From the NCBI GenBank assembly GCA_002682825.1, contig NOKP01000034.1, positions 186,001 to 250,000 on the forward strand: 64,000 bases of DNA, read 5' to 3'. Positions within the stretch are counted from its first letter, which is position 1; each line of letters starts with the position of its first letter. Below are positions 34,466 to 47,600 of this stretch, in pieces. This stretch comes from Neonectria sp. B-13. Taxonomy: Eukaryota; Ascomycota; Sordariomycetes; Hypocreales; Nectriaceae. Both the position numbers and the translations under genes were made by a program. The notes below the pieces were generated by a model. It was not told the origin of the DNA and did not search any database. It saw only the letters and a list, made by a program, of their open reading frames with translations.

Positions 34466-34935
34466 ATAAGGAACTTAGTAAGTTAACTTAAATTAATAAT
34501 ATAGATAGTATTATTAGACTATCCTATTATTATAGATCTTCTATAAGTAGTATAAAAAAGTAAATAATATATTCTAAAAGAATTCTTATTTAGAAAGAGC
34601 TTAAAGAGCTAAAAGAACTAAATTAAGTATTATAGTTTATTTTTTATTAAACTAGATATTAATAATAGCCTATTAAACTCTTATTAAGCTTACTATTTAT
34701 ATAATATAAAAGGCTAGTCTAAGTTCTTTAGTATTATTACTATTAGTTTAATAGTTAACTATCTTTATAAGTATATTATATATAAAACATTATTAGCTTA
34801 AGTATTATTAATAAGTATAAATTATACTAAATCTTTAAAAGTAGCTAAAGTACTAATATAGACTTATTAACTAATAACTCTAATTAGGCTAAGTAATTAT
34901 ACTTATATTATAGTACTATTCTATAAGCTAAGGTT

Positions 34936-35990
34936 TACTATTAAAACTACTATTTAAACTACTATTTCTACTTATTTATAATTGTACTAAATTATATATT
35001 TCCTTTGCTTAAGCTTAATAGAGGGATAGATCTTTAGATTTTAAATCTAATTATTAACTTTTACCCTTTCTATAGAACTCCCTCTGCTAAATCCCTCTAT
35101 GCTTTATAGCTAATCAGTAGGATTCTCTTGCTTTCTAATATAGTTATTACTCCTTTAATTATAGGTTGGTTAATATAGTATTACTTATTAACTGTATAAC
35201 CTATAAGATATAGTTATTATGCTTTAGACTATTAATAAACCTCTTTTCTATATTAATAGTATTATTATTCCTTTCTAGCTTTAAAGCTAACCTCTTTAGA
35301 AAGAGCTATTCTATTGCAATCTATTAAGCTATTGTTCTATTAGGCTGAATTCTATCTTATAATAAAATGTAATAACTAAAGACTATTAATTAGACTAATT
35401 CCTTAGCCTTAAGGCATTAATCAGTTTTAATCTTTTTTATATCTTATAGATTAGACTTTTGAACTATAATTTATAGCTTAGAAATAAGGCTTAGATCTAC
35501 TTAAAATAGGCTATATAGATTATATAAAAGCTTATAGGTATAACTTAGTAAGAGCTTATTAAGCTATAGTATAATTTAAAAGGAAGTAGTTATTTTATAT
35601 AATTGATTATATAGTCTTTATATTATATAAAAGGTTAAATAGAATGCAAAGGGCCTAGAAAGTATAAAGGTTAGCTAGGCTTTTATCCTAAGGGGTTTTA
35701 GCCTTTTCTAAGATCTAGCTTTTCTAAGGTCTAGCTTTTCTAAGATCTAGCTTTTCTAAGATCTAGCTTTTCTAAGATCTAGCTTTTCTAAGATCTAGCT
35801 TTTCCAGCTGATTAAGATAGTAAAACTTATACCTTAACTTTATAGTAGAAACTTTTATCTTTTTAAGTTATTATTGCTTTAGGCTTAAGTATTAAGCCTA
35901 TTATACTATTGTTTTTTCTATTTTCTTTTATACTGTTTAACCTTTAGCTCTTTCTCTAGGTATATACTATTAAGGACTATTATATCTAAA
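34936..35990 (-). mobile_element. family A element, copy 5 (1055 bp)
   Basis: Reverse orientation: starts TACTATTAAAAC and ends CTATTATATCTAAA on the plus strand. 12 bp duplication TAAGCTAAGGTT at 34924-34935 and 35991-36002. Six minisatellite units, the largest number here. Confidence 0.92.
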
Positions 35991-37624
35991 TAAGCTAAGG
36001 TTAAGATTATTTAAAAACTAAGCTTAGAACTTTTAATTAATACTAATATTCTCTTTTCTTTCTTTATAAATCCATTCTTTAAATAGCTTATATAATAGCT
36101 TAACTCTTATTTATTAGACTAGATATTATAAAGCTAGTAATTAATAAGCTATTTATTAAATAATATATATAAGTTTAAGAAAGACTAAGTTAAATAAGAG
36201 CTTTTAGATACTTTTACTAAAGTTTATTTTAGGTTTAACCTTTAAACCTTACTTAATTAGTATTTTATAATAATAATTATAGCTTACTTTCTTAACTATT
36301 AAAGCTATTACTAGTTATACTTACTTATACTTTAATACTAGTTTAAGTATTATAGTAAAGATAACCTTACTATAATACTTTTATAAATTATCTAAGAGTA
36401 GAAAATAAAGGATTAAGTTAGAATAGTAATCTTAGATAATATATCTTTTAATAATAACTATCTTTAATATTTCTATAGAACTCTTAATATAGAAATAATA
36501 CTAATAGATATATATACTAAATATATATATTACTATAGATATATCTTAAACTTAATAGCTTATATATTCCTTTATAGAGAAGATTTTAAGGCTTTTAAGG
36601 CTAAATTATAGGTTTTTAACCTTTTTAGTTACTATAAAGAAGACCTATAGTACTAGAGAAAGAAAGGGCTATTAGGAAAGCTTTATAATATAGTTAAGTT
36701 TATTAGATTATCCTCTTAGAAATATAAACTCTTTAAGAGGATTATATATAAGAATAATAAAGTATAAAGCTTTCTTCTAATAGGTAAGTCTATAGTAAAG
36801 CTAAAGGTTATTCTAAATAATAATATAAGATAGAATTCTATCTATCTTATAATCTCTTAAGTATTTATTAAGTAGGAAAATATTAAGGCCTTCTTAGTAT
36901 ATTTAGATATAAAGAGATAATTACCTTAAGGTAATATCTTAAAAGGTAATAACTAAAGGCTTCTAATAGAAGTAAAGTATATTCTTAAGCTATTCTATCT
37001 TTAAACTATAAGAATGTAAGAGTAAGATAGTAAGAAAGGCTATAGATACTTTTAAAAGGTAATAATAAGCATAGAATATTTACTAGAACATTTAAAGGAT
37101 TAAAAGCTATTCTATTATACTATCTTAAATAAAACTATAGAAGAGAATATTAACTTATAGATAAAACTATCTTAAGAGTAATTAAACTGAAATTACTAGC
37201 TTTTTACTCAATTTAAGGACTATAAGATAAATATATAGTTATAAAAGCTATAAGAAAGACCTATTCTAGATTATAGCTAAGAAGAATATAATAAATAGAA
37301 TAAGATATTTAGATTATTAAAAATTAAAAATATAGGAAAATATTATTAATACTATTTAAGGCTTTTTATTATAACTATCTTATTATAGCCTAGGTTAAGA
37401 TTAGATAGTTATAACTAGTAGAACTATAATATACTTACTTTTTATAATATTTACATTTTTAAGCTTATCCTAATTATATAAGCTAAACTATCTAGCTTAC
37501 TTTAATAGTAGAAAAGAATAAGAAATAATACCTTAAATAGATAATAGTCCCTTTAGTAAGATATATAGAAATACATTATATAAGCATTTTAGTTAGTTAG
37601 CTTTAAGCTGTATTAGATAGTATA

Positions 37625-38677
37625 TTTAGATATAATAGTCCTTAGTAGTATACACCTAGAGAAGAGGCTAAAGGTTAAATAGTATAAAAGAAAATAGAAA
37701 AAACAATAGTATAATAGGCTTAATACCTAAGCCTAAGGCAATAATAACTCAAGGAGATAAAAGTTTCTACTATAAAGTTAAGGTGTAAGTTTTACTGCCC
37801 CAATCAGCTGGAAAAGCTAGATCTTAGAAAAGCTAGATCTTAGAAAAGCTAGATCTTAGAAAAGCTAGATCTTAGAAAAGCTAGACCTTGGAAAAGGCTA
37901 AAACCCCTTGGGATAAAAGCCCAGCCTGCAAGGTAACCTCTATGCTTTCTAGGTTACTTACCTCTTCACATTCCATCCAACCTTCCAAACAACACAACAA
38001 CCACACCACCAATCGCATAAGATGACTGCTGTCCAAATCGCACTACAGCCCGGCGAGCCCTTGCCAAGCTATACACATGGGCTCTCATATGACCTATATA
38101 TTGAATTGAAAGAATATCCAAGCCTCATTTCTATGCTGCAAATTGCAGCTCAAAAGTCTAGCCTAGGGCATATAAAACAGCCTATGATCAATTGCTTTAG
38201 ACCTAAGAAATTAGTCCAATTAGCAGTCTTTGGCTATAATATCCTACTATAAGACAGAATCTAGCTTAATATAGTAACAGCCTAGTGGATTGCAATAGAA
38301 TAGCTCTTTCTAGAGAGGCTAGCTCTAAAGCTAGAAAGGAATAGCAATATTACTGCTGCAGAGAAGGAGTTCCTCAAGAAGCTGTACGACCCTATCTCTG
38401 CCCTATGGATCATGCAGTTGACAGATAACATCATTCTAACCAACCTACAGCTGAAGGAGTAATACATTAGAAACCGAGGGAATCTGGTCATCTCTAACAT
38501 CAGCCATGAAGCATAGAGGGATTTAGCGGAGGGAGTTTGGAGGGGGCAAAAGTCAATAATTAGGTTCAAAATCCAAAGATCTATCCCCCCATTAAGCTCA
38601 AGCAAAGGAAACATATAACTGTTTAGCGCAATTGTAGATAGGTAGAAACAGTAGTCCAAACAGTAGTTTCAACAGTG
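37625..38677 (+). mobile_element. family A element, copy 6 (1053 bp), least RIP-damaged
   Basis: Ends TTTAGATATAATAGTCC and TTTCAACAGTG; 13 bp duplication ATTAGATAGTATA at 37612-37624 and 38678-38690. Layout: AT-rich 5' part, five-unit 16 bp minisatellite (37811-37890), a CA-rich leader (about 37965-38021) like a fungal 5' UTR, then a reading frame to the element's end. The 3' end is built from near-repeats of CAAACAGTAG. Two related but unoccupied sites exist at 19128-19165 and about 6148-6190 (reverse). Confidence 0.92.
37811..37890 (+). repeat. 16 bp minisatellite inside family A (5 units)
   Basis: Unit GAAAAGCTAGATCTTG or its RIP variant ...CTTA. Other copies of the element have three (copy 2), five (copies 1, 4, 7) or six (copy 5) units. 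Confidence 0.9.
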
Positions 38678-38678
38678 A
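38022..38678 (+). pseudogene. family A reading frame, RIP-damaged, unknown protein
   Basis: From ATG 38022 (MTAVQIALQPGEPLPSYTHG) the frame is open for 76 codons to TAA 38250, then continues in the same frame to the end of the element, about 218 codons in all. Every interrupting stop (TAA 38250, TAG 38262, 38283, 38301 and others) can be derived from CAA, CAG, TGG or CGA by C-to-T or G-to-A change. Later segments are well formed: LFLERLALKLERNSNITAAE, FLKKLYDPISALWIMQLTDN, GQKSIIRFKIQRSIPPLSSS. The frame reaches the final TG of the element, and the stop TGA is completed by the first base of the target duplication. I recognise no domain; the protein is charged and helical. The antisense strand also has a 125-codon open frame, which I regard as a shadow. 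Confidence 0.6.
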
Positions 38679-39839
38679 TTAGATAGTATATATATAGTTA
38701 GATAGTTTAATGTTTAATATTTCCTAATAAGAAAGTATTTTATAAGATTGATTATTAAGTTAAAAGTAGAAAAGAATATTAGTAAAGTATTAAAGAGGTC
38801 TATAGTTAGCTTAGTAATTAGTATTATAGAAGATAGAGGTTTAACTCTAAATTAAGTAGTAATTTAAAAAAGTAAAAATATAGAATAATCTCTTAGAGAA
38901 TAAAGATAAAGACTAAAGCTTTAAGCTTAATAAGCTTATTTCTTATATCTTTCTATTATAAGAAGCTCTTAATTTCTTATCTCTAAAGATAATAATAAAA
39001 AGAATAAGACTCTCTCTTTTCTTTTCTACTTAACCTTCCTTATAGTAGCCTCTCTTTTATATCTAATTATACTCTTACTAATAACCTATTAGCCTACTTA
39101 GCCTTTAGCTCTTACTATATACTTTCCTTATAATCTAATAATTATTCTTAATTAAAGTAAGATTATATATATTAGAACTTTCTTCTCTTTCTAATTTAGA
39201 CTAAAGAAATATATATATATAGTAAAAAAGTATCTTATAAGATTTTCTTTAAGTCTAATATTAGAAAATAAAAGAAATCTATTTTTTAAGCTATCTTCTT
39301 AGTTCTATATTTACTCTTTTAACTAAGAATAATAAACCTTTCTAAAGTATTATTACTTTTATACCTTTTATAGTTAGTATTATTCTTTCTAATTAATCTT
39401 TATAATAGAAGAAAGAATAATATTATTATATGTAAAATTAATAATACTTTTCTATTAAATAAAGGAAATTAGACCTTTTAGAATATATATAGTATAAGAC
39501 TTTAACTTTAGTATAAGTAATATAAATTAGTTAGTAATCTAAGATAAGTCTATTAGATTAGTATTAACTATTATTTTCTTTATCCTAATACTTATTATAA
39601 TATTAAGATATTAATCTTACTTTTTATAGACTTTCTAATTATTTATATAAACTAAATAAGCTTTATTAATAAATTAAATTATAAATATAATTACTATTTA
39701 AGTAGTTTAAGTTCTCTAGAGTATAAGAGCTAATAATATATCTCTTATTAAAATATTACTTTTTATAGAGCTTTTAAGTATATCCCTTATTAAAACATTA
39801 CTCTTTATAGGCTTATATAATAGTATAAACACTATTAAA

Positions 39840-40887
39840 ACTACTGTTTAAACCACTGTTTCTACTTATCTACGATTATACTGAACAGTTATATGTTTCC
39901 TTTGCTTAAGCTTAATAAGGGGATAGATCTTTGGATTTTAAACCTAATTATTAACTTTTGCCCCTTCCATAGAACTCCCTCCACTAAATCCCTCTATGCT
40001 TTATAGCTAATGTTAGAGATAATCATAGGATTCCCTTAGTTTCTAATATATTACTCCTTTAGCTATAGGTTGATTAGAATAATATTATCTATTAACTGTA
40101 TAATCTATAAGGCATAGATAGGGTTATATAACTTCTTAAGGAACTCTTTCTCTATAGTAGTAATATTACTATTCCTTTCTAGCTTTAGAGCTAGTCTCTC
40201 TAGAAAGAGCTATTCTATTATAATCCATTGGGCAATTATTATATTAAGCTTTATTTCTTCTTATAGTAGAATATTATAGCTAAAGACTATTAATTAGACT
40301 AACTCCTTAGGTCTAAAGTGATTAATCATAGGCTATTTTATATGCCTTAGGCTAGACTTTTAAGCTATAATTTATAGTATAGAAATAAGGCTTAAATGTT
40401 CTTTTAATTTAATATATAGGTTATATAAGAGCCTATATATATAGCTTAGTAAGGGCTTGCTGGACTGTAGTGTGATTTGGATAGAAGTAGTTATCTTATG
40501 CAATTAATAGTATAGTTATTGTATTATTTAGAAGGTTGAATGGAATATAAAGAGGTAAGTAACCTAGAAAGTATAGAGCCTTATAGGCTAGGCTTTTATC
40601 CTAAGGGGTTTTAGCCTTTTCTAAGGTCTAGCTTTTTTAAGATCTAGCTTTTCTAAGATCTAGCTTTTCTAAGATCTAGCTTTTCTAAGATTTAGCTTTT
40701 CTAGCTGATTAGGGCAGTAAAACTTATACCTTAACTTTATAATAGAAACTTTTATCTCTTTAAGTTATTATTACCTTAGGCTTAAGTATTAAGCCTATTA
40801 TACTATTGTTTTTTCTATTTTCTTTTATACTATTTAACCTTTAGCCTCTTCTCTAGGTGTATGCTACTAAGGACTATTATATCTAAA
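39840..40887 (-). mobile_element. family A element, copy 7 (1048 bp)
   Basis: 12 bp duplication TAATAGTATAAA at 39828-39839 and 40888-40899. Reverse orientation relative to copy 6, 1.16 kb away. Five minisatellite units, strongly RIP-mutated. Confidence 0.92.
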
Positions 40888-40899
40888 TAATAGTATAAA

Positions 40900-43800
40900 A
40901 GCTCTTAAAGGTATCTTAAGTAAGATTAATTATAAAGGTTTAATACTCTTAACTCTTTCTACTAGCTTAAATATTAACCTAAGTAAGTTATATTAAGTTC
41001 TTTTAGTAAAAGTATTATCCTTTATTAAAGTCTCTATAATTAAAGGTATCTTTCTAAATAAAGAAATTAGAATAAATAACTTTTTAGATAGAAAGACTAT
41101 AGTTAGTAACTTTCTAGATAAAGAAGGAATTAGAATTAGTAATTTCTTCTAAGAGTTAGTTAAGTTAAAAGAGATAATACTTTTAGACTTATCTTTAGAC
41201 TATTTAGAAAGTCTATTATTAATTATAAACTCTTTCTTAATAAAAACTTTAGTAAGATTAGTAAGTATAATAAACTTAAGCTTACTAATATCTAATTAGT
41301 ATATTAAGGAACTTTAAATCTCTTTGCTAAAAGGTATAATAAGGTATAGAATAAGCTAATAGTTATTTAAGAGTTTATTTAGCCTAAGGCCTAATTATAT
41401 AATAGTTAGAAAGCTATTATAATAAGTAAAAATATTAAAGGTTTAAAGCTTATAATCTATTAATAAGAGTTAATAATATATATTAAATGCTTAATTAATA
41501 GTTTAATTATAATTTCCTAGGCTATACTTTAAGTCTTTAATTCCTAGTTCCTTTATAATAGTATAACTAAAGAAGCTTTTAACTTAATCTAAGTTAAGAG
41601 CCTTAACTCTCTTATTACTCTTCTTTATCTTTACTAGCTAACTAAGCTTTTAGTCTTAGAAATATAAAGCAAATTCAATTCTCTTAGGCATTTCTCTTTT
41701 TGCTTAAATAATAAGTTCCTTTAGAGTAATACTACTTTCTATTATTTATTTCTTTATTAGGCTAATTAGCTCTTAAATAGTTAGAATAATAAGAAAGATC
41801 CTAAGAAAGCTATATTCCTACTAATTATCTTAGTAAGAAGTAAGTATTTTATAAATAAGGAATTTATAGAGTATACTATTAAGAGCTATAACCTCTTTCT
41901 AAGTAGTAGTAAAAGCTATAAATTATTCCTTCTTTCTTTTCTTTAGAGTATTAAAGATATAAAGGTACTTTTCTTTTAAGTCCTAAATATAAATAATCTA
42001 ATAAGTCTAATTAGTAAAGTAAATAATCCTAATAAGGAATCTTTAATTAAATTAAGTTTCTTAGAATAGTTAGAATCCTAAGGAGAGTTAGTTTTTTATA
42101 ATAAAGATAATCTTTCTAATAAGCTTAATTAAATAGTTAGATTATCTCTATTTATTAACTTTAACCTTAAAGATATTAAGATTAAGACTATTAAGAGTAA
42201 TAATAATTAGATTCTTTATATTATAAGTTATTAAATATAAGAATATAAAAAGACTAAAGTTAGTAGATATTTCTTTATTCTAAAAATTACTTAATAATTC
42301 CTATAAATTTATATAATACTTACTCTATGAGCTAAAGTCTTTCTTACTAAAGTCTAAATAAGATTAAATAATCTTAACTTAGGCTTTAATTATATTTCTA
42401 TTTCCTAAGGCTAAGTACTTTAAGCTTATATTTCCTGAGTAAGATTAATTGAATTAAGAAGGATAAAAGATTAATTAATTAATTAGGTTCTAATAAAGTA
42501 GTATCTTAAATATAAGCTCTTTTAAATATAAAAGGCTTTATTTACTCTCTTTATTATAAATAATCCCTTTATAGAGTATTAGTTTATTACTAGTATAATA
42601 GAACTATTCCTTTTCCTTTGTATCCTCTCTAGAAGTAGCTATTACTATAGTATTTTAAAGAGTAAAAGTACTTCTAAAAGTTAGTCTAATTATAGGAAAG
42701 TAAGAAATAAGATCTCTATTAAATTTAAGGCTTAAATAAAAGAGAATTATAGTATTAAGACTTAAGTTATAGTATAGATTTTTCTAGGGCTAAAGTATAA
42801 AGAAAGTACCTATATATTAGTATTTCTAAAAGGTTATATATTAATAATTTCTATATTATAAAGTACTATATTCTTTATAAAAGTAAATTATAGTAATAGT
42901 AGTTCTTATTTTCTAGACCTTCTTATTAAGTTCCTTTTATTCATTATAGTAAACTTAGATATCTACTTTCTTAAAACTCTTCTCTCTTATATAAAGCTCT
43001 ATTAGATTAGCTCTAAGGCTTAAACATTTATACCTAATGCTTTTTAAGTTACTTTTCTTCCTTTTAGACTTATTATTCTCTTATATCTTTTATAATCTCT
43101 TTCTTTCTTATTATCTTTTAATAGCTTAGCTAGCTATAATAGCTTCTTATTAAAATAAGCTTATTATCCTTTTAGATCTCTTTTAATTAAAGCTTTTAAA
43201 TATTTATTATCTTATTAAATACTAAATTAATACTAGTTTATTTAATTATTAGAATAATACCTATTAGAAAGATTATAATAATATTCTCTTTAAGTTCTTT
43301 CTAATTTTATATCTTAACTTAGTTTCTACCTTAGTAAGTTCCTTTTTCTTCTTTCTATTAAATTAGATAATCTAATAAAATACTTCTCTAAGTTCTAAAG
43401 TTATTCTAGGTCTAGTTTTATAGTTTCTAAGCTCTTAATTAGCTTAACTATCTATTATATATTAAGTTAAATGTTTAGTTTCTTTTTTCTAGTAATTACT
43501 TAACCTTTCTTATTTAGTTCCTTTAATAACTTTCTTTCTATAATTCAACTATTACCTTTAGGATAAAGCTTTTAGTAACTTATACTCTTTAGTCTATCTT
43601 TATCTTAGCTAATTAAGCTTATTCTAAAGAGTACTTCTTTATTAACCTTCTCTCTTAATTATATCTCCTTAAGGCTCTTATTATTACTTTTATTAAGGTT
43701 ATTAATCTAATTATATATTATTACTATATTTATAGTTACTTTTTAACTACTATCTACTTTAATAAGTATATTTTAATGCCTTTTTATACTTATATTTTAA

Positions 43801-44683
43801 TTCTTAGTTTTATAAATAGTTAATATACTAATTATATTTAGTATAATTATTCTAATTATAATTAAAAGTTCTTTTATAGATACTTAACTTTAAGTTATTA
43901 AGAAGGTCCTTAGAAGTTTCCTTTAAATAGTAAAGCTACTATTCTAAATATATTAACCTTCTTTACTTTAAATATCTTTAATTCTTACTCTTATTCTTAT
44001 ATTATCTTAAAGTATTCTTCTAAATTAGATAGCTCTTCTAATGCTAAAATCTATAAATAGACTACTCTAGTTTCTACTAAAGCCTTTTAGAATAGATATT
44101 AGGCTTTTTAGCTAACTAAATTAATATCTTTTCTTATTTAAAGACTTTTTCTTTCCCTTAGAATAGACAATAAGTAGTAAATGCTTAACGTTTAGTATTA
44201 CTACTTAGTTATTATTACTTTCCTTTCTTTTAATTAAGCTCTTTTTATCCTATTCTTTCTTTACTATAAGGTTTATTTATCTTATAGTAAGTATAAAGTT
44301 TAATTTAAATAGTTATTTTTAGGTCTTTTTCTCTTATAGATATAATATATCTAATCTTTTCTAGTAATTCTATTATATTCCTTCTCTTTCTACTTTCTTA
44401 TATAGTAATACTACTACTCTCAGTTAATATTATATCCCTAGTATCTTATAAGATACTTAAATTACTATATATTAATTTTTAGCTTTTATAGTTATCTTTA
44501 GGATATAGACTTAAAAGTCTCCTTTAGGCTCTTTCTATAGTTAAATAATAAGCTTTAGCTTAGAGTTATTAAATAAGAAATCTATCTTACTTAGCTTATA
44601 AAATATATTATAAGATGCTTCTTTATTAAATTCTTTACTTTTATTATTAAATAGTAATCCTATTATTTCTTTATTATTAGGGC
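40900..44683. repeat. unclassified RIP-degraded sequence (left arm)
   Basis: AT-rich, with long stretches that are coding-like on the minus strand (read as the plus strand of the mirror, about 56.5-60.2 kb), for example segments rich in Lys/Glu/Leu between TAG/TAA codons. It may be the 3' part of the neighbouring Gypsy element or another transposon. No domain recognised. Confidence 0.4.
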
Positions 44684-47600
44684 TTATCTATTAGCCTTAA
44701 TTATCCTTTTAGAATGCCTTTAACTAGTCTCTATAATAGGTCCTTAGAAGCTTAATTCCTATAAGAGTCTTAAGCTTATAAGTCCTAGTTTCTATAAGGG
44801 CTTTATAAATCCTATAAAGTCCTTTCTATTTTAGCTTAAGCTTTATAGCTAAAGAAAGATTATTATAGTTTTATATATTATATTAAAAGACTAAATTACC
44901 TAATAGTAAAAGTATCTTTCTTAGCTTAAAGGTATTTAACTTATTAATCCTTTAGGCTAAAGTCTATTAATATTCCTTAACCTTAACTCTAATAGCTTTA
45001 ATATCCTCTTTGCATTTCTCTAAAATTTATATCCTAGCTAGAATCTTATCTTTCTTATCTTTAATATTATTTTAGTTAATAAGTCTTTAAGTTAGGATAT
45101 TAACTTTAAGAAGAAAGATAAGTTCCTAGTTATAAAGAAGCTAAAAGGAAAAGCAGTTATATAATCCTTAGATTACTAATCTATCTATAAGGAGGGTTAA
45201 GTTAACTAAATCTACCTATTTCCCTAGCCTTCTAAGCTTCTTAAAGTAATTAGTTATAAATATATATTCTACTTTAATTAGCCTATTAGACTTAGAGTTA
45301 TAAAAAGAGATTTTAGATATCTTAATGCTTAAGTCTTTTAGCTCATTAGGGATCCCTTTAGTAAGTTCTCTTCTATTATTAGTAATAATCTTTATTAGTA
45401 TTCTATAATAATAAATAATCCTCTTTATAAATCTTCTAATATTAGCTATAATAAGATTACTAATAGTTATAACTTTAATTCATTCTATTAGGTTATATCT
45501 AGCTTCTAATAAGAACTTTATACATTTATTAAAAGGTAAATACTATCTATTAATATAGATCTTTATTATTAGATACTAAGGAGTAATAGGCTTAGCCTAT
45601 TTAGCTATTTATTATACTATATATTCTTAATAGGTTAAGCATTTTTAGATAACTATTTCTAAAGAGTATCTTAAGTCTTACTAAAAATAGTACTAAGAAA
45701 TAATTTTTATTATAGCTTTCTATCCTTTATAGCCTTTATAATAGTAATATAATATTATAAGATACTTCTAAAGGTTATTATTATTAATAATTAGTATAAA
45801 GTTATCTCTTTCTCTTAGCCTTTTTTTCTAGATTTAACTTCCTCTAATAAAGAATTATATTACTTTTACTCTTAGTCTTTTAAAGTCCTTTACTAATATA
45901 CCTTTAAGTTTTTATAGAGATATTAAGTAATTAGCTAAAATAAGCTATTCCTCTTTATAGTTATCTATAAGAGTGCTATCTTCTGGTTTAAGAAGAATAA
46001 GGTTAAAATAAGTATTAATTTTATCCTTAATATCTTCTTTAGCTTCTTAGTCTAAAAGATCAAAAGGTCCTTAACCCTTCCTTAATAAGCTATTTATAAC
46101 TATATATAAGAGGATGAACTTATATAGTTCACCTTAGAGTAAAGCTACTATAGCTACTATAGCTAGAAGCCTAGCCCTATAAGGACTATATAGAGTCCTT
46201 AGTAAGCAATCTATAACTGCTTACTAAATTGAAGTCTTATAATATAATAATACCTACTCTTTAAGCTTAATATCTCACCTTAGTTAAACCAATCCTTATA
46301 CTATATTCTTCTTTCCTAGGATATACTTAACTATAAAGTCAAAAAGCAGTAGATAGCTAAGCTATCTAATAACTATAGCTTTTAGTATATTATTTACCTA
46401 ATTATTCAACTAATTAACTAATACCCTAAAGTCTATTTCTAAGGTAAATAGATAACTATAGATATATATATATAAATACTATATTATATAAAAAGCTCTT
46501 TTATATTTTAGCTTAATTATATTATACTTTTTCTTAGTATCTATTTAAGTTTCTAATTCAAATCTTATAGAATAGTATTTCCCTTAAATAACTTATATTA
46601 AGATAGCTCCTTAGCTTAGAATGCTTATATTAATTATTAAAATAACTTTCTTAGCTCCTTCTAAAAGGTTAAAAGTTATAAGAATAGAAGCTAATATAAT
46701 CTTTTCCTTTAGTATTATTATTATAGCCTATTAGTTCTTACTTTAATCTTAAGTAAAATCTTTCTTTAGTAGCTTAATAAGAAACTATATAATCTAAGTA
46801 TAGTTTCTAATCTAGATCTTATAATAGCTAGTAATACTAAGAAATACTCTTACTTTAGTTAAAGTCTTATAATTTACTTATTTAATAATCTTAATAACTT
46901 TTTCTTCTATTAGCTTTCTTTTACTTATACTATAGAAGTATTCTATAATAAGAGTAGTCTTTTAATACTAAGCTAACTTCTTAGTAATAATTATATAACT
47001 AGCTAGCTTAATATTAATTAGAATAGTATTAAGATTGATAAAATGCTCTAGAATAAACCTTCTTATATTAAGAAGAGCTTTCTTCCTATTATAATTAGTC
47101 TTTAGTCCTTTAATACTAATATTATCTAGGAAAGTCTTAGCTTTATCTAAAAGTAAGTTAAAAAGGATTCTTATTATAATCTTAGTAAACTAAGCTATTA
47201 AATTTATAGTACCTTATAGTAATAAGTATAGTCTTATTAGACCTATTAGTATATTAAAGGTTATTAGGTCTTTACTTTCTATTATTAGCTTTATTTAGTT
47301 ATATTCTAAAAAGAAGTTTAATATAAAGAGAATTTTATATATTCTAAATTCAATTAAGAAACTATCTATTCCTAGAGGAATTATACTATCTTAGATAGTA
47401 TAAGTATTATATTATTTTACTAAGTTAATAAAATATAGCTTTTTATCTTTCTTAGTTATAAGTATTTAATAGTTCTTATAAGAAGTATAACTTTTCTTAA
47501 TAAGCTTATTTTTTAGCTAAGTTTTTAAAAGATTAATAACCTTCTTCTTAGTCCTATAAGGAATTATTATATTTTTATAATATTAAGTAATATAGAGTAT

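Larger units (their letters stand above)
37503..39118 (+). repeat. family B repeat, copy 3, interrupted by family A copy 6
   Basis: Homologous to 19015-19565 on both sides of the inserted 37625-38677 element. Confidence 0.65.

Noticed and set aside
38282..38659. 125-codon antisense frame in family A (also at 17770-18039 and 28828-29046)
   Set aside because: It recurs only because the copies are related. The sense strand has a leader, an ATG and a single phase to the end of the element, and RIP readily creates stops on that sense strand.
46105..46300. LTR pairing with 34270-34465 to form a larger composite element
   Set aside because: The 46105 copy has its own 5 bp duplication and opposite orientation, so it is an independent solo LTR.
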